Origin: Aedes albopictus
Lineage: Eukaryota > Arthropoda > Insecta > Diptera > Culicidae
DNA length: 64,000 bases
NCBI RefSeq assembly: GCF_035046485.1
Contig: NC_085138.1
Span: forward strand, 46,907,464 to 46,971,463
Direction of reading: 5' to 3'
The notes below the pieces were generated by a model that saw only the letters and a list, made by a program, of their open reading frames with translations, was not told the DNA's origin and ran no database searches. Positions 1 through 12,411 of the stretch are shown here, in pieces. Every line of letters begins with the position of its first letter. Position 1 is the stretch's first letter. A program made the position numbers and the translations under genes.

Positions 1-642
1 ACATTATTAGAACCTCTCCCGCAATAACATTTAAAGAGATTTTTGAATATTTTTTTTTTGAGCCCTAGCAAAACGATAGACTTATTCTTCTTTCTTCAGT
101 ATTTTCTATGTATTTTATGAATGATCCTTATATGGCACTATTTTCGAAAAAAAAAGTGCTTTTATGAAGATACGGTAACATGACACCACTCTAACGTCAA
201 ATGGGGACTGAAAAACTAGTTAAATTTTTAGATAAGTTTATGTGCACTCGATAATTTGCTTGACCCAATCTCACCCCCATTCTTAATATTTAGACATAGG
301 GTCGAAAGTATTGACTTTTAAAATAAAAAGAGCAATGACAGCCCGTTTTTTTCATTACATCAACCAGGTAATACCTACAGCTAACCACTTATAAGAAAAT
401 TTATGGTAAGGTACTTGTGTTAAATATTCCGAAGGAGAAATTTTTTCAGAGTGATTTACTAGTAGCTTCATCATATAAGTTTAGCCACAAATTTAACAAA
501 AAACGATTATTGCCAAACATTTTAATCTGCATCATGACGTGTAAAAACATCTCCTCTTTGAAATAATATAAAGTTTTCAGCATAAATAAGCGATAGTTGA
601 TAAGCTATTTCAAATTTTATATTTCTCCGTTTTGACCCAATC
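1..642. other. AT-rich non-coding DNA, no gene seen
   Basis: No coding region is seen. An 18-base motif, tgacccaatctcaccccc, occurs at 261-278 and again at 633-650, next to the truncated end of the LINE remnant. This suggests a duplicated or repeat-derived flank. Confidence 0.5.
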
Positions 643-1980
643 TCACCCCCCAGACCCATTGTCACCCCCATCGACGGTATTTAATTCATGAAAACGATTT
701 TTGAGTGGAACAACACCTGCTAAAACTTCTACGGATTTTGTATGAGTAGAATTCAACAGTTTTAAGCAGATTCTTAAACTTCGAAACTGAATTTTTTCAA
801 GTTTGGAAAAATGTGTTTGTACAGCACATCCAAAAGCGAAACAACCATATTCCATAACAGAACGAATGGTTGTTTTATAAAGATTTATCATATCAGTAGG
901 ATGAGCACCCAACCATGTTCCAGTGATTGTACGAAGAAAATTTATTCTTCTCGAACAAATTTTTTAAATATATTTAATATGTTTATTCCACTTCAATTTT
1001 GAATCAAACCAAATGCCAAGATATTTATATTCAAATACTTGTTCAATTTGATTATAATTCAAATATAAATCAATACCTACTGGGGTATGTTTACGAGAAA
1101 ATATTATGAATTTGGTTTTTTGAGCAGAAAAACTGAAACCATTATTATGCGCCCAGGTATTTATATTATCCAAAGAATTTTGCATAAAATGACGAAGAAT
1201 TTCTCTATTTTTTCCACTAATAGAAATTACATTATCATCAGCAAACTGAATCAAATAACATCCGTTTGGAATAATGGAAATCATGTCCCTTGTAAATAAA
1301 TTGTACAAAAATGGACTTAAACAGGAACCCTGAGGAAGTCCAAAATAGCTATAACGTATCATTTTTGTAGATCCGTTATGGAAAAAGTGCATAATTTTGA
1401 AAGAAAACAAATTACACAGGAAATTCGAAATAATAAATGGTATTTTACAATCATTCATTTTCTCAAATAATAAATCTATCAAAACGGAATCATATGCACC
1501 AGACACATCGAGGAATGTAGAAACAACATCTAGTTTCTTATTGAACGCTAGTTCAATATGAGAGGTTAAAAGAGCAATACAGTCCCGAGTCCCACGACCT
1601 TTCCTAAATCCATATTGGGATGATGCAAAAATATTATTTTTTTCAGCCCATAGTTCAAGGCGGTTTAAAATCATTCTTTCCATTAATTTTCGAAGACATG
1701 ATAATAAACTAATAGGTCTCCTACTATCTGCTAATGATGGATTTTTGTCAGGTTTTAGAATACTTATTACTTTAATAGACCGCCATTTAGAAGGAATAGT
1801 ATTCTGAAATAGAAATGAATTATATAAAGAAAGTAAATGCATCTTCCCATCAAGTGGTAAATTTTTTAAAACAATAAATTTTATGTTGTCAATACCTGGT
1901 GCAGTATTTTTGGTAATAGAAATGACTAGAATTGAAATAGGTTGGAAATATTGGAAATTACATTTTCTGGCACTTCTCAT
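643..1980 (-). pseudogene. Decayed non-LTR retrotransposon reverse transcriptase (I/Jockey-like superfamily)
   Basis: Read on the minus strand, this is a reverse transcriptase fragment of a non-LTR (LINE) retrotransposon, which would have copied element RNA at a nicked chromosomal target. Visible motifs in order are NTAPGID at the N-terminal edge, RPISLLSC, QYGFRKGRGTRDC, the palm motif FLDVSGAYD, GLPQGSCLSP, and the catalytic FADD (1235-1246). After these comes YLGIWFDSKLKWNKHI, typical of the LINE thumb. A TAA at 964-966 interrupts the frame. The same frame then continues as thumb sequence (RRINFLRTITGTW, then PTDMINLYKTTIRS) to about 685, where homology-like sequence ends and junk codons run to a TGA. 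There is no upstream endonuclease or ORF1 and no 3' tail, so the copy is truncated at both ends and has an in-frame stop. The exact clade (I, Loner, Outcast or similar) is not resolved. Confidence 0.88.
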
Positions 1981-1984
1981 ATAC

Positions 1985-3590
1985 TCTCTAAAATAGTTCT
2001 GGAAATAATTCTGGCAAAATCACAAGATAAAGTGTGTGAGTGTGCGTTTTCAGTAGAACAGAATTCTTCTTTCATCTTACCGAAATTTCTGATGATATTT
2101 CGAAATGATTTGTAGATACTTCTTGAAAGAATTTCTGCCAGTTTCAGTTTTACAATTTTAAGACAATTATTGCAAATTAAAAGAATTGTAAAAATGTTTT
2201 TGATGTAACTTTCGAAGGGCTTTCTGTAGATACGAGAATTTTATAGACTTTGTTATCATCGACAGCATTGAAAAAACTAATGGTATAGGATTTTTTTGAA
2301 GAAGTATTCGAAGGTGTACTGGGAATGTTTAGAGATGTGGTTGTTTTAGTTCTTGTAACGAATTTTTGTGATCATACTCGTAGAGCTCAAACATTTTTGA
2401 CAAACATGCTAGTAATATTTTTGGTGGAAATCGAAATGATTTTCTGGGTACATATTTGAAATACTTGGTTGTTCTTCCAGTGGGATTTTCTGGTAGAAAT
2501 ATTCAAAGACCAATCAATTTCATAATTTCAACAAATAAGTTTCTAAAAAAATATTTTGAAATTTCTTTTGGAGGAAAAATTCTTCATCTATCCAATTTGG
2601 AAATATTGTTCTGAAATTTCTGAGGTAATATCTGAACATTTTGTCTCGATGAATGATTTTTTGCGGAGATCCATGAGGGTTTTTGTGAGCGAATCTCTAG
2701 GAAAAATGCTGGTCAAAATCTTTAAATATTCATGATAAATTATTGAATAACGCAATAATGTATGTATATAATAAAAATTGTTTCTAGGAAATCAGCAAAT
2801 AGCATGAGGTGAGACGCAATGAAGTAGAAAAGAATAATTTCTTCCTGATTTTTTTCAGTGATTTTTTTCTGACATTGTGTCAGAAAATTTATGCAAAAAC
2901 TATGTTTCGGAATGTTTCTGGAACCCCATTTTGAATACCCTAAATTTAAATACAAAAACCTTCTTCATGGATTGAGCAATACGAATCGGAATTCAGAAAA
3001 TTCTTCAGCATTTGTGTTAAGTATTGAACCAACTTTTAGCTTACATAAAGAAAACCTTTGAAGATTTCTTAAAATATTTTAATTTGAATTTTTTTTCGAA
3101 CATCAATTGTATTCTCCGGTTGTGGGACCGAAAATTCAAGTGAGTTGTTATAAAATTGACTGTATTTATAGTAAAGAGTGTAAAAAATAGCACACATGCC
3201 CATATGGTTCTATAACATGTATCTAGAATTTTGCCGGGAGACTCCATTATTTCATCTACGGTTTAGCTGTTTTTAGGAATCTTTTCTTTTCTGTTTTGCC
3301 ATTAAATTTCTGCTCAAATTCCCACGAAACGCTTTAAAGTTTTTGTACAGACGTTTTTTTTAAAGATTTCTGTATTCATTCTTTCATTGAAATTGTTTTA
3401 AGATTTGAATGTTTCTTTAACAATGACTAAATTTAAAAAAATAATTAAAAACATATCAAATTACCTACTGGAGTGTATTACTTAGAACTTCTGAAGCGAT
3501 TCCCTAGGAAAATTCTAGAAAAAATCTTCTCAAGTCAAAATCTTCTTATATTTTTCGTTTTTAGATTTAATAAAATAACGGAGATTTTTT
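1985..3590. repeat. Degenerate 'gaatttctgaagg' mosquito repeat, first part of segment copy A
   Basis: This is non-coding, AT-rich DNA built of diverged short phrases such as gaaatttctg and ggaatccttgg. From about 2590 it is recognisably similar to 13600-14300: gccgggagactcc occurs at 3233 and again at 14025, with matching flanks. The short ORFs inside are by-products of repetition. Confidence 0.6.
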
Positions 3591-3716
3591 GCCTTTCTCG
3601 TACACTAAGTGTACTGGAAAGGCTATATGTTCACTTCAAAAATGACTTTTTGATAGGAGGCCCGGAGATTCGAGTCACATATACCAATCAACTCAGCTCG
3701 ACGAATTGAGGTGATG

Positions 3717-3762
3717 TCTGTGTGTGTGTATGTGTGTGTGTATGTGTGTGTGTATGTGTAGA
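3717..3762. repeat. (GT)n/(TGTA) microsatellite
   Basis: This is a run of tgtg with interspersed tatg near the left end of the composite element. Confidence 0.9.
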
Positions 3763-3899
3763 AATGAACTCACGTCACTTTTCGGCAGTAAATCTCAACC
3801 GATTTTAATGACCGACGGTTCATTCGACGCGGAATCTGGTCCCATTGTTTGCTATTGAAAATGGTTCGGATCGGTCCAGCCGTTCCGGAATTATGGCCA

Positions 3900-5160
3900 T
3901 TTAGGCGTTCCGGATCGGTACCCCAGGAAGGGGCTAGATATGAAAATGCAACAAACCCACGCATGCGACACATCAAACCACGGCATTTTCGATAATATGA
4001 TGAACGGTCAGCAAGAAAATAGTCTCAGACCATATCTGAACCGGTAATGTTCCGGAACCGGTTCCGAAGGTCTCACCAGAAGTGGCCAAATATAAAAGTG
4101 AACCAAACCCATGCATGCGACTCATCAAATCGCAGCTTTTTCAATAACCTGATAAACGGTTAACAGGAAAATAGTCTCAGATCATATCTGAACCGGTAGT
4201 GTTCCTGAACCGGTTCCGGGCGTCCCGCCGGAAGTGGACAAATATAAAAATGAAACAAACCCATGCAAGCGACACGTCAAATCGCGCCCTTTGCGATAAC
4301 CTGATGCACAGTTAGCAAGAAAATGGTCTCAGATCACATAAGAAACTACCGGTGTTCCAAAACCGGTTCCGGAGGTCCCGCCGGAAGTGGCCAAATATAA
4401 CAGTGAAGCGAACCCAGACATGCGACACATCAAGTCGCGGCTTTTTCCATAACTTGAAGAATGATAAGCAAGAAAATAGTCTCAGACAACCTAATATTCT
4501 ACCGGTAGTGTTCCGGAACCGGTTCCGTATGTCCCGCCAGATGTGGCCAAATATAAAAGTGAACCGAACCCATGCATGCGACACTTCAAATCGCGGCTCC
4601 TTAGGCGACCTGATGAATGGTTAGTAAAAAATAGTTTTAGACCATATTTGAGACAACCGGTGGTTTTCCGGAACCGGTTCCGGGTTCCCTCCGGAAGTGA
4701 CCAAATATTATTTTTTTGTCTTTATTAACGAGATTATTAACTCGAAGCTAGTTCATCTCGGGACCCTTCCCTTCCCTTCCGAAGGAAGAACCTACGTTTT
4801 GTGAGTATGTCGGGAGTGGGATTCGATACCAGGCCCTTGGCATGATAGTTTTGTGTTCTAACCATCAAACCAGGCCCGCTTCACCGCCAAATATTTAAGT
4901 GAACCAAACACATGCATGCGACACATCAAATCGCGGATTAGGTAACCTGATGAACGGTTAGCAAGAAAATAGTTTCAGACCATATTTGGGACAACCGGTT
5001 GTGTACCGAAACCGGTTCCGAGTGTTCCGCTGAAAGTGGCCAAATTTAAAAGCGAACCAAACCCATGCATGCGACATGTCAAATCGCGGATTTTCCGATA
5101 ACCTGATGAACGGTAAGCAAGAAAATAGTCTCAGACCACATAAGAAACTACTGGTAGTAT
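3900..5160. repeat. Tandem array, about 153-bp unit, seven copies
   Basis: Each unit contains catgcgacacatcaaatcgc, then an a/gcaagaaaatagtctcag block, then aaccggttcc and cgccggaagtggccaaa. The catgcg anchor lies at 3962, 4114, 4266, 4419, 4575, 4915 and 5068. Spacing is 152-156 bp, except for the 4575-4915 interval, which holds the SINE. Once the SINE and its target duplication are removed, that interval is also 154 bp. Short ORFs on both strands are by-products of the repeat. Confidence 0.88.
4710..4886 (-). mobile_element. tRNA-derived SINE inserted in the 153-bp array
   Basis: On the minus strand this is about 177 bp with an A-box-like tggttagaac, a B-box-like ggtatcgaatccc (consensus GGTTCGANTCC), and an A-rich 3' end. 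It is flanked by the direct repeat ccaaatatt (4701-4709 and 4887-4895), which occurs once at the same place in other array units. That makes it a clear target-site duplication. It was mobilised in trans by a LINE. Confidence 0.8.
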
Positions 5161-5180
5161 TCCAAAACTAGCGTTGGGTC

Positions 5181-5437
5181 GAAGACGGCTAATAACAAGA
5201 CAGACATCTACCGTCTTAATCCATATACCTTGGGAGCTACAAGCACACTAGCGCCACGAACGACTTCAGGGAACAACATCATGAATGAGTGTGCATGCGA
5301 TGCTACCATTTCCGTGTACGTATTTGCATGTACACGCACACAATCATATTTTAATGTTCCTGTGAATCGTTGAGGGCGTTTAAACCATGTCACCTGGAAC
5401 AGGGTGGAAGCTGTCTGTCTTGTTATTAGCCGTCTTC
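5181..5437. mobile_element. Small MITE with 25-bp perfect terminal inverted repeats
   Basis: The left end, starting gaagacggctaataac (5181-5205), is perfectly inverted at 5413-5437. Flanks are similar but not identical (cgttgggtc and ggttgggtg), compatible with a decayed 9-bp duplication as in Mutator-like elements. That family assignment is a guess. No transposase is present. Confidence 0.7.
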
Positions 5438-5871
5438 GGTTGGGTGCTTCGTTGGAATTCAAAAGTGAGAAAAATTAAAGCAAGCGATAGATATCTTGAC
5501 AAAACTAAGACGATCTCATCCAATCACACCATTTCAGATTCCTGAGGTGTAATAATGCAGAAGGATGGGTCAACGTTGTATGGGAAAATTAAAATTTAAT
5601 CGTAATAACTCCGAACAAACTTTTTCAATTTTCTTTCGCGTCTAAAATGACTGCGTAAATTTTTTGTGCGACTGGTTGCTCCCTCACACATGGGATTCAG
5701 TATGAAAAATTTCAGTTATTTTTTTTTTTTATTATTTTACATGCATCTTGTAGCCAATGATAATAAAATATAGCGTGTGTAGAAGTGTGTAGAAAATAGA
5801 CGTCAACGGAAACGTCATGAGTACATATTCGACGAGAAAGGCACTATCACCACTAGGTGGATCAATCCGGG

Positions 5872-8072
5872 TTTTTTAATTGGTTCTCATACACAGTTAG
5901 TGGAACGATCAAGGTATCTCTTAATTTGTTTCCCGGTGGGAAATGTGCAGCAGTTTTACCGAAATTATTTTTTTTAATTTCAGTAAAAAATAGTTTATGT
6001 GAATCTGAATAATATTTTCCACACGAAAAAAAAGAATTACTTTGGTCCTTTCTTCTATTGCGTATGGAAACCGACTTTTAAAATATGACTCCAATGTTTA
6101 TAGAAATCTAAAACAAAAAAAAAAACAATGAGAAATTGTATCCAGTTTTGCATCAACTATTTATGCAAAAATCTTAGAAAAAGTTAAAGGAATGCTGTGA
6201 GTATTTCTTTTAAATAAACCTTAAATTAACTGAGGAGAAATTTAACGATAAAATGTTGATTTAATTTTTGGAGGAACTTTTAGAAAGAATCTACATCTAA
6301 AGCATTACTGTAGAAATTTGAGTAAACAAATACATTTCAAAAAACTCTCCGTGGACTTGCTAATGAAATCTCCAGAGGAATTTCGTAATAAGTCCTGGCA
6401 GAGTTTTCAGAGAAATTTTTGATGTAGATTTCAAAGGGAGTTTTTGGAGCAATTCATTAAAGAATAATTATGAAAAAAATATTAAGAATTCTTTGGAAAA
6501 TTCATAAAGAAAACATCAGAATAACTCTGAAAGCATTCTTCGAATAAACTTTAGAAAAAAAGAAACCCCCTTGAGAGTTCCAGGAAAAATATTAGTCTTA
6601 GTTTAATGATACAGTTAGAGAATTATTGGAAAAATCCACAAAAGAATTTCTGAGCAATCATTGCTTTTTTTGTAAATCCTTGAACGGATTTATAGCGAAG
6701 TCATCGGAGAAATTCCAGGTGGAATCCTTGGGGAAATGTTAGAAGGACTTCGTTGTACAATTTCTTGTGGAATTTTGAAGAAAGTCATATTTAGAGGGAA
6801 GTCATCGGAGAAATTTAAGATGTAATCCTTATGAGATTATTAGACGGATTTAGACTTTTTTTTAGATAACGTCTTGGAGAAGTTTCGGGTTGATTTTCTG
6901 GAGGTTTTATTTGTATGAATAGCTCTAGAATATTTTTTGGACAAATCCACGAAAAAAATTTCAAAGGACTTCTTGGAGGAATTTCTGAAAAATTCCTCGG
7001 GAAAATTACTGAACGAATCGGCGAAATTTTCCCAATTATCCCCGGATAAGTTTTTGGTGAGAAATTCTTGACGGAGATCCTGGAGGAATGTGCAGAGGGG
7101 TTTAGAATTATCCTCAGATGAATGTTCTGAATATTTTATAAAAGATCGTAAAAACTTTTGAGGAATCCTTTACAAAAAAAAAAAAAACAAGAAAGAGTAT
7201 GCAAGAGCATCCTTGGAGGAATCTTCGCAGAAATTTATAAAATAATTTTCGAAGTTGTTTCTGAAGGAATCCGAGGAAGAATAATCGAACATTTTTCCGA
7301 GGGACATAGCTGAAAATTTGGCAGGTATGCTTGAATGAAATTCAAGTGAAGTCATTGGACAAATTTCAGGTGGAATCTTTGGTTAAATATTCTGGGGACT
7401 TCTTGGTATAATTTTTGGAGAAATATTGGATATTTACTGGAGGTTTCCTTGTCGGATCAATTGTCGGTTAAATCTACGGCATTTTTTAAAGGACTTCGCA
7501 AAGGAAATTCTGAAAGTTTTCTCGGCTTTATTTTGAGAAGAATTTTCGACCAAATCTTAGGTGAAGTGTATAAAGAGGAGATTCTAATGCAATTTATGAA
7601 GGAATCTTCTGAAGAACTATTAGAAGAGTTCTCAGGGGAGTCCTCTAACAAACTTATAAATGGGTTTGGGGAAATTTCGGAGGAATCCACGAAATAACTA
7701 CTGGGGAATCCGCGTAGAAATCCTAGCAGAAAATTAAAAAAAAAATCTCAAAAAATATCTCTGGAGCAATCTTTGGTAGAATTTCTGAAGAAGAAATTAG
7801 TAGAAGAATGATTGTAAAAATTATCGTGAAAAATTTAAATGACTTCTAGAAAAAAAAGTGTGGAAAAAATTTGAATTCCCTGAGGGAATATTTGAGTTGA
7901 TGGATTGATTTGTCCTTATTTCAGAGACTGGACTGAAAGCTGGTTCGTCTCTAATCTTTGAGTGAATTTCTTAAACAAATATTTCTGTAGCAATGTTTTT
8001 CTTCATGAAACCTTTAAGGCCGGAACAAATCTCGTTTTCTTCTTTTGTCACAGTGCTCGGGGAGATGATAAA
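5872..8072. repeat. Degenerate mosquito repeat, second part of segment copy A
   Basis: This continues copy A after the composite insertion. It resembles 14390-16500 and 9900-11560, for example in the gtcttggagaag, ggaggttt and ataaaag(a)tcg phrases near 6870, 10280 and 15226. Short ORFs such as 7449-7697 are antiparallel repeat translations, not genes. A SINE 3'-tail-like fragment on the minus strand lies at about 7900-7965 (cagagactggactgaaagctggttc). Confidence 0.6.
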
Positions 8073-8075
8073 TAA

Positions 8076-8735
8076 CACAGCGTAACAAAAATTAACTTTT
8101 TGTCTGTCTCAAGAGCAAACTTATGTGTCTCCGAAGGATTTTGGGCCGCTGAATCCGAATCCGGGCTCAGATTTGCTCTAACACGTCACAATTTTGAGCT
8201 ATACCTCAATTTATAGGGCAAAATATGCGATTTTGGGCTTTTTTGACTGCAAGCCATTAAGTAAGGAAATATTTTTTTAAGCAATCAAAAGGTTAATTGG
8301 TTAATTTACATCTAAATTAACGACTCATGCAAAATATTTCGTTTTACCAAATCGAAACTATCAATTAAACGATTTATGTTAGGTACGACATTTCCCATAC
8401 AAGTCATCCTCCAAAAGTTGCATGCAAGTTTTCATACTAACATAAAATGCTTAAATCTATCAAATTTGATTATGTAAAACGAAATATTTTGCATAAGTCG
8501 TTAATTTAGATGTAAATTGACCAATTAACCTTTTGATTGCTTAAAAAAAATATTTCCTTACTTAATGGCTTGCAGTCAAAAAAGCCCAAAATCGCATATT
8601 TTGCCCTATAAATTGAGGTATAGCTCAAAATTGTGACGTGTTAGAGCAAATCTGAGCCCGGATTCGGATTCAGCGGCCCAAAATCCTTCGGAGACACATA
8701 AGTTTGCTCTTGAGACAAAAAAATGTTGCGCTGTG
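8076..8735. mobile_element. Foldback MITE, TAA target duplication (PIF/Harbinger-like)
   Basis: Two long inverted arms (about 8076-8345 and 8478-8735) start with cacagcg. They pair through phrases such as ggattttgggccgctgaatc and gcccaaaatcgcatattttg. The element is flanked by TAA on both sides (8073-8075 and 8736-8738), the TWA-type duplication of PIF/Harbinger elements. There is no coding capacity. The RNA would form a near-perfect hairpin of roughly 250 bp. Confidence 0.85.
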
Positions 8736-8738
8736 TAA

Positions 8739-9850
8739 TAAACGTATTTTATGAAAAAATACCCGAACAATTGGCAAACTCACCTCACAAATTTCACCTT
8801 AAAATTTAAAAAAAATCTTGAATAATTTAATAGTTTTCCTCTTAAAATGTTGAGTTTCGGGGGGGTGTGGTTGACATAAGAGAAAATCAAAATTTGTGTC
8901 AGACTTAAGGGACTTTAAAATTTTTTTAGAAAGAAGTAGGATGCTCTGAAATATTGCCGCAATTCTCAAAAATATGCTAGAGAAATTCTCCATGGAACGC
9001 TTATAGAAATTCCTAAATAAAATCCTCTGTTCAATTTCCTTTTTTTCTATAAATTTCTGGAAAATCTTCTGTGTAATTTTTTGGGCAGGTTTTAGAGACA
9101 ATCCTGAAGATGTCCTCTCAGTAATTCCAGGAGGAATCATACAATGGAACGTTAGAAACATCCTGAAGAAATTTTCTAAAAAATGTGTGGAAATTTGCTA
9201 TGGAATTGGAAAAGACAAACCTTTGAAACAATTCCTGAAAACTGAAAATATTCTTGCACAACTCCTGGAGAGGAATTGTTTCTAATTTTTGTTAAATTCT
9301 GGACAAATCCGAAAACTAAAATCGGCAGGATGTCATGTAAGAAATTACTTAAGTAATTCTTTAAGTAGATTTCTCAAACAAATACCTACTGGTAGGGGTT
9401 TCCTATAAATTCTTCCTTGAAAATTTTAGAACCTCTGTGTAAGATCTCAAATTTAATTTTAAAATAATTTTGGTTATGGGCATCGATGGGGTTAATAATG
9501 TGCTTAAAAGGAAATGTGAAACTTTCAAAAAAGAATCATTTGTGGGTTTAAAAATTCCTTGTGAGCTTTAATGGAACACTTTTAAAAATTGTGTTTTTTT
9601 TTATTTGCTTGTGATAAAAGAAGATAATCTTGAAACGGTTGCGTTGTATATGAATCATAAATAAAATACGCTATAAGCACACAATAAAAGCGTGATGGCG
9701 CTGGGGTGGTCGAAAACGAGTCGAGACTGCTCCTGGATTGAATAAAATATTCCATAATTTCTGCCAGTAGAATCTTTTTTTTAATTTTCAAGGCAATTTA
9801 AATCCTTCTTCCTCAATCTTTAAACCACTATATAGAAAAACTCGTAATAA
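8739..9850. repeat. Degenerate mosquito repeat
   Basis: This is AT-rich non-coding DNA with diverged 'gaaatttctgg/aatcctcc' phrases. No gene is seen. The 120-aa minus-strand ORF at 8799-9161 has biased repeat-like composition and no recognisable domain. Confidence 0.5.
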
Positions 9851-12179
9851 GAAGGCACGAAATGTTGCTAATTGACAATATCAGAAATGAAATTTGTGAA
9901 AATAATCGCGTTCTGATGGGATTTGAACCCAAGACTCCGTACTTGCTAGACCGGCGCAAAGGAATTGTCGGAGGTTTATCCTCGATAAGTTTTGGAGAAA
10001 TATCGGCAGGAACTTTCGGAAAGAATCGTCCTCAAAATTTCTAAAAAAGACATCTGAACAACTCTTCAAAAAATCTTTAAGCAAACCTTACAGAGATATA
10101 CGCAGTGACCTGGTAATAATTATAGGCAAAATATTATAAAAAAAACAATGATAGAGTACATTTTTTTAAAAGAATTTTTGGAAAAATCCTTGGGGATTTT
10201 CTTTGTGTTGTGTTTTGTGAGAATCCTCGAAAATTAGAATATTAGAAGGACTCAGTCTTAGTCTTAGTCTTGTAGATGAAGTCTTGAAGGAGTTTTTGTT
10301 AGATTTTCTGGAGGTATTTATTGTAGGAATAACTTCTAGAGCAATCACTAAGAAATCACTGTACGAATCGGCAAATGGTGGAAAGTAACTCGTGGAGATT
10401 TTGTAGGAATTTATGGGGGCTTCAGAAGAATCCTCCGACGAATATTCGGATCACAATTATAAAAGGGTCGGAAAAACTTTGGTGGTTCCATCGTGAAATC
10501 TTCACAGAAACTATTAAAAGAATCCCGAAGAAGTTTCTGGGATGAACTCCTGAAGGAGACGTTTAAAAAAAAGATTAAAATGTTTCTAGAAGACTTTTTT
10601 GCAGAAAATTCAGTAAAGATCCATGATCGAATTTCGAGTGAAACCGTCGATAAAGGTTGGAGTCCTTGGAGGAATGTTAGGAAGCTTTTTTCGTACAATT
10701 TCTGGAAAATTTTTGGAGGAATGCTAGCAAATACTCAGATGAATTTTAGAATGCGGTTTCTGAGAGATTTTCAGGAGGTTTCCTTGAAGGAACTATTTTT
10801 AGAGTAACCCTTAGACAAACCTACGGAAAAATTTAAAGGACTTTTTGAAGGAATTTCTAAAAGATTCATAAAAAAAAACTGTTAACGAATCTTTGGGTGT
10901 ATTTCGGCTACATTTTTCTGAAAAATCGGGCAAGAATTTGGAGAAAAAACTTTGGGAAAAATCCTGGAGTAATTCAAAAGAATCCTCAGACAAATGTTCA
11001 AAAAAAAAAAATCAAAAAAAAAAATCTTCGCGATCCTTGGAGGAATCTTTGTTGTAACTCTTGAAAGAATTCTAGTAAAAGTTTCTGTAGGAATCATCGG
11101 TTGAACTTCTGCAGAATACATTTCCTGAAGTACAATCAAACATTTTTTTCTGAAGGACTTCTTTGCAGAAAACTTTTCAAGAACCCTTGGACGAATTTCT
11201 AGCGGAGTCATTGAAAAAATGTCAGATGGAATTCTTGACGGATTATAAAAAGATTTTTTTGGTACAATTTTTTTGACAATTTCTGGAGAAATACTTCTGA
11301 ATTCCCGAAGTGGTTCAGGGTGATTTCCTGGAGGTTTCATCTAAGTGCGATTTCTAGACTGATCCTCGCACTTTTTCGGAATAGTTTTTAAGGACTTCGC
11401 GATGGAATTTCTGAACTATACTTCGGAGAAATTTCCAGAAACAATCCTCGAACAAATCTTTGGAGCAATATCCACGGAGGAGATTAAAAAAAAAAACTCG
11501 CAGCAGTTTCTGGAAGAATCCTCACTTGCACTTCTGAAGAAGAAATTAATAGTAGAATAATCGAAAATTTTCTAAATGTTTTTGAAAGGAGGAAGAAGTT
11601 TTGTTGGGCTTATCCCCAAAGAAATTGGCGTACGACTCGTTGGTGAATATTTGGGACAATTTTCGGAAAAAAATCCTGGAGAAATTATCTGTGGAATACC
11701 TAGATAATTTTCCTTTTTTTCAAATTGTAGCCGGTTCACGTCTCCATTCGTTTGATGTGTTGTCAAATTTTCAAAAAACTCTGAAATGAACTTGATAATT
11801 TCAGAAGGATAAAAATGAACTCTAGAACAATCCTTGGAGAATCAATGTGGAGAAATTATTTAGGAACCTCCCAAAGGAATTACAAAATAAATGTTCCAGT
11901 AACCTTTGAAGTGATTTCTGGAATACTCTTAGAAATTCATGGAAAGAAAGTGTTAAAAATTCTATAGGAATTCTTAGCATGACGAATTCGTAAATGAATT
12001 GGCGGGAAGTTCTAGATGAAACTGATGAAGTAATTCTTAGGAAAAATACTCGTAGGAATTTTTAAAATTAACTACTTTGGAATAATTTTTGTTGGAGTCG
12101 TCAGTGAATTTTCGCACCAACTTTCGAAGAAGAACCTGCAGAAAAATTTCAGGAGAACATCTAGAGATATCCTTTGGAG
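9850..12179. repeat. Degenerate repeat segment copy C
   Basis: This is clearly related to 15130-16830. At 11601-12120 and 16265-16753 the two can be read side by side (ttgttgggct, atccccaaagaaattggcg, attttcgcaccaa) with an offset of 4633-4664 bp. It is non-coding. ORFs on both strands arise from the quasi-periodic sequence. Confidence 0.65.
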
Positions 12180-12300
12180 CAGGGGTTCCCAACCTTTTTG
12201 AGGTGGCGACCCGCTTTAAGAATTGTCAAAGCATCTGGGGCCCAATGAAAATTTTTAGAAAAAAGTACTAATTTAATAAACGAAGCCGAATTATTTGGGT
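12180..12300. mobile_element. Terminal fragment of a hAT-type element
   Basis: It begins caggggttcccaaccttttt, followed by gaggtggcgaccc. This is the typical start of hAT terminal repeats (CAGNGGTTCCCAA). No matching opposite end or 8-bp duplication was found, so this is a fragment. Another fragment starting cagtggcatagccag follows at 12303. Confidence 0.55.
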
Positions 12301-12411
12301 ACAGTGGCATAGCCAGAAATTTATTGTGGAAGGGATTTTCGACGATCATTGATACTTTTTTTTTATTTGACACTCACATTTCGTGAACAATGACGTACAT
12401 GTCAACATGTA

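Larger units (their letters stand above)
3591..5871. mobile_element. Composite inverted-repeat element carrying a 153-bp tandem array
   Basis: The element begins with gcctttctcgt at 3591, and the inverted form acgagaaaggc lies at 5832-5842, about 30 bp before the right edge. Both edges abut T-runs. The related segment at about 14330-14390 lacks the insert and reads across as a single T-rich junction followed by the same tcatacacagttag-like flank, which supports the boundaries. Inside are a GT microsatellite (3717-3762), a tandem array, a SINE and a small MITE. No transposase is seen, so it is non-autonomous. The family is not named. Confidence 0.6.
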
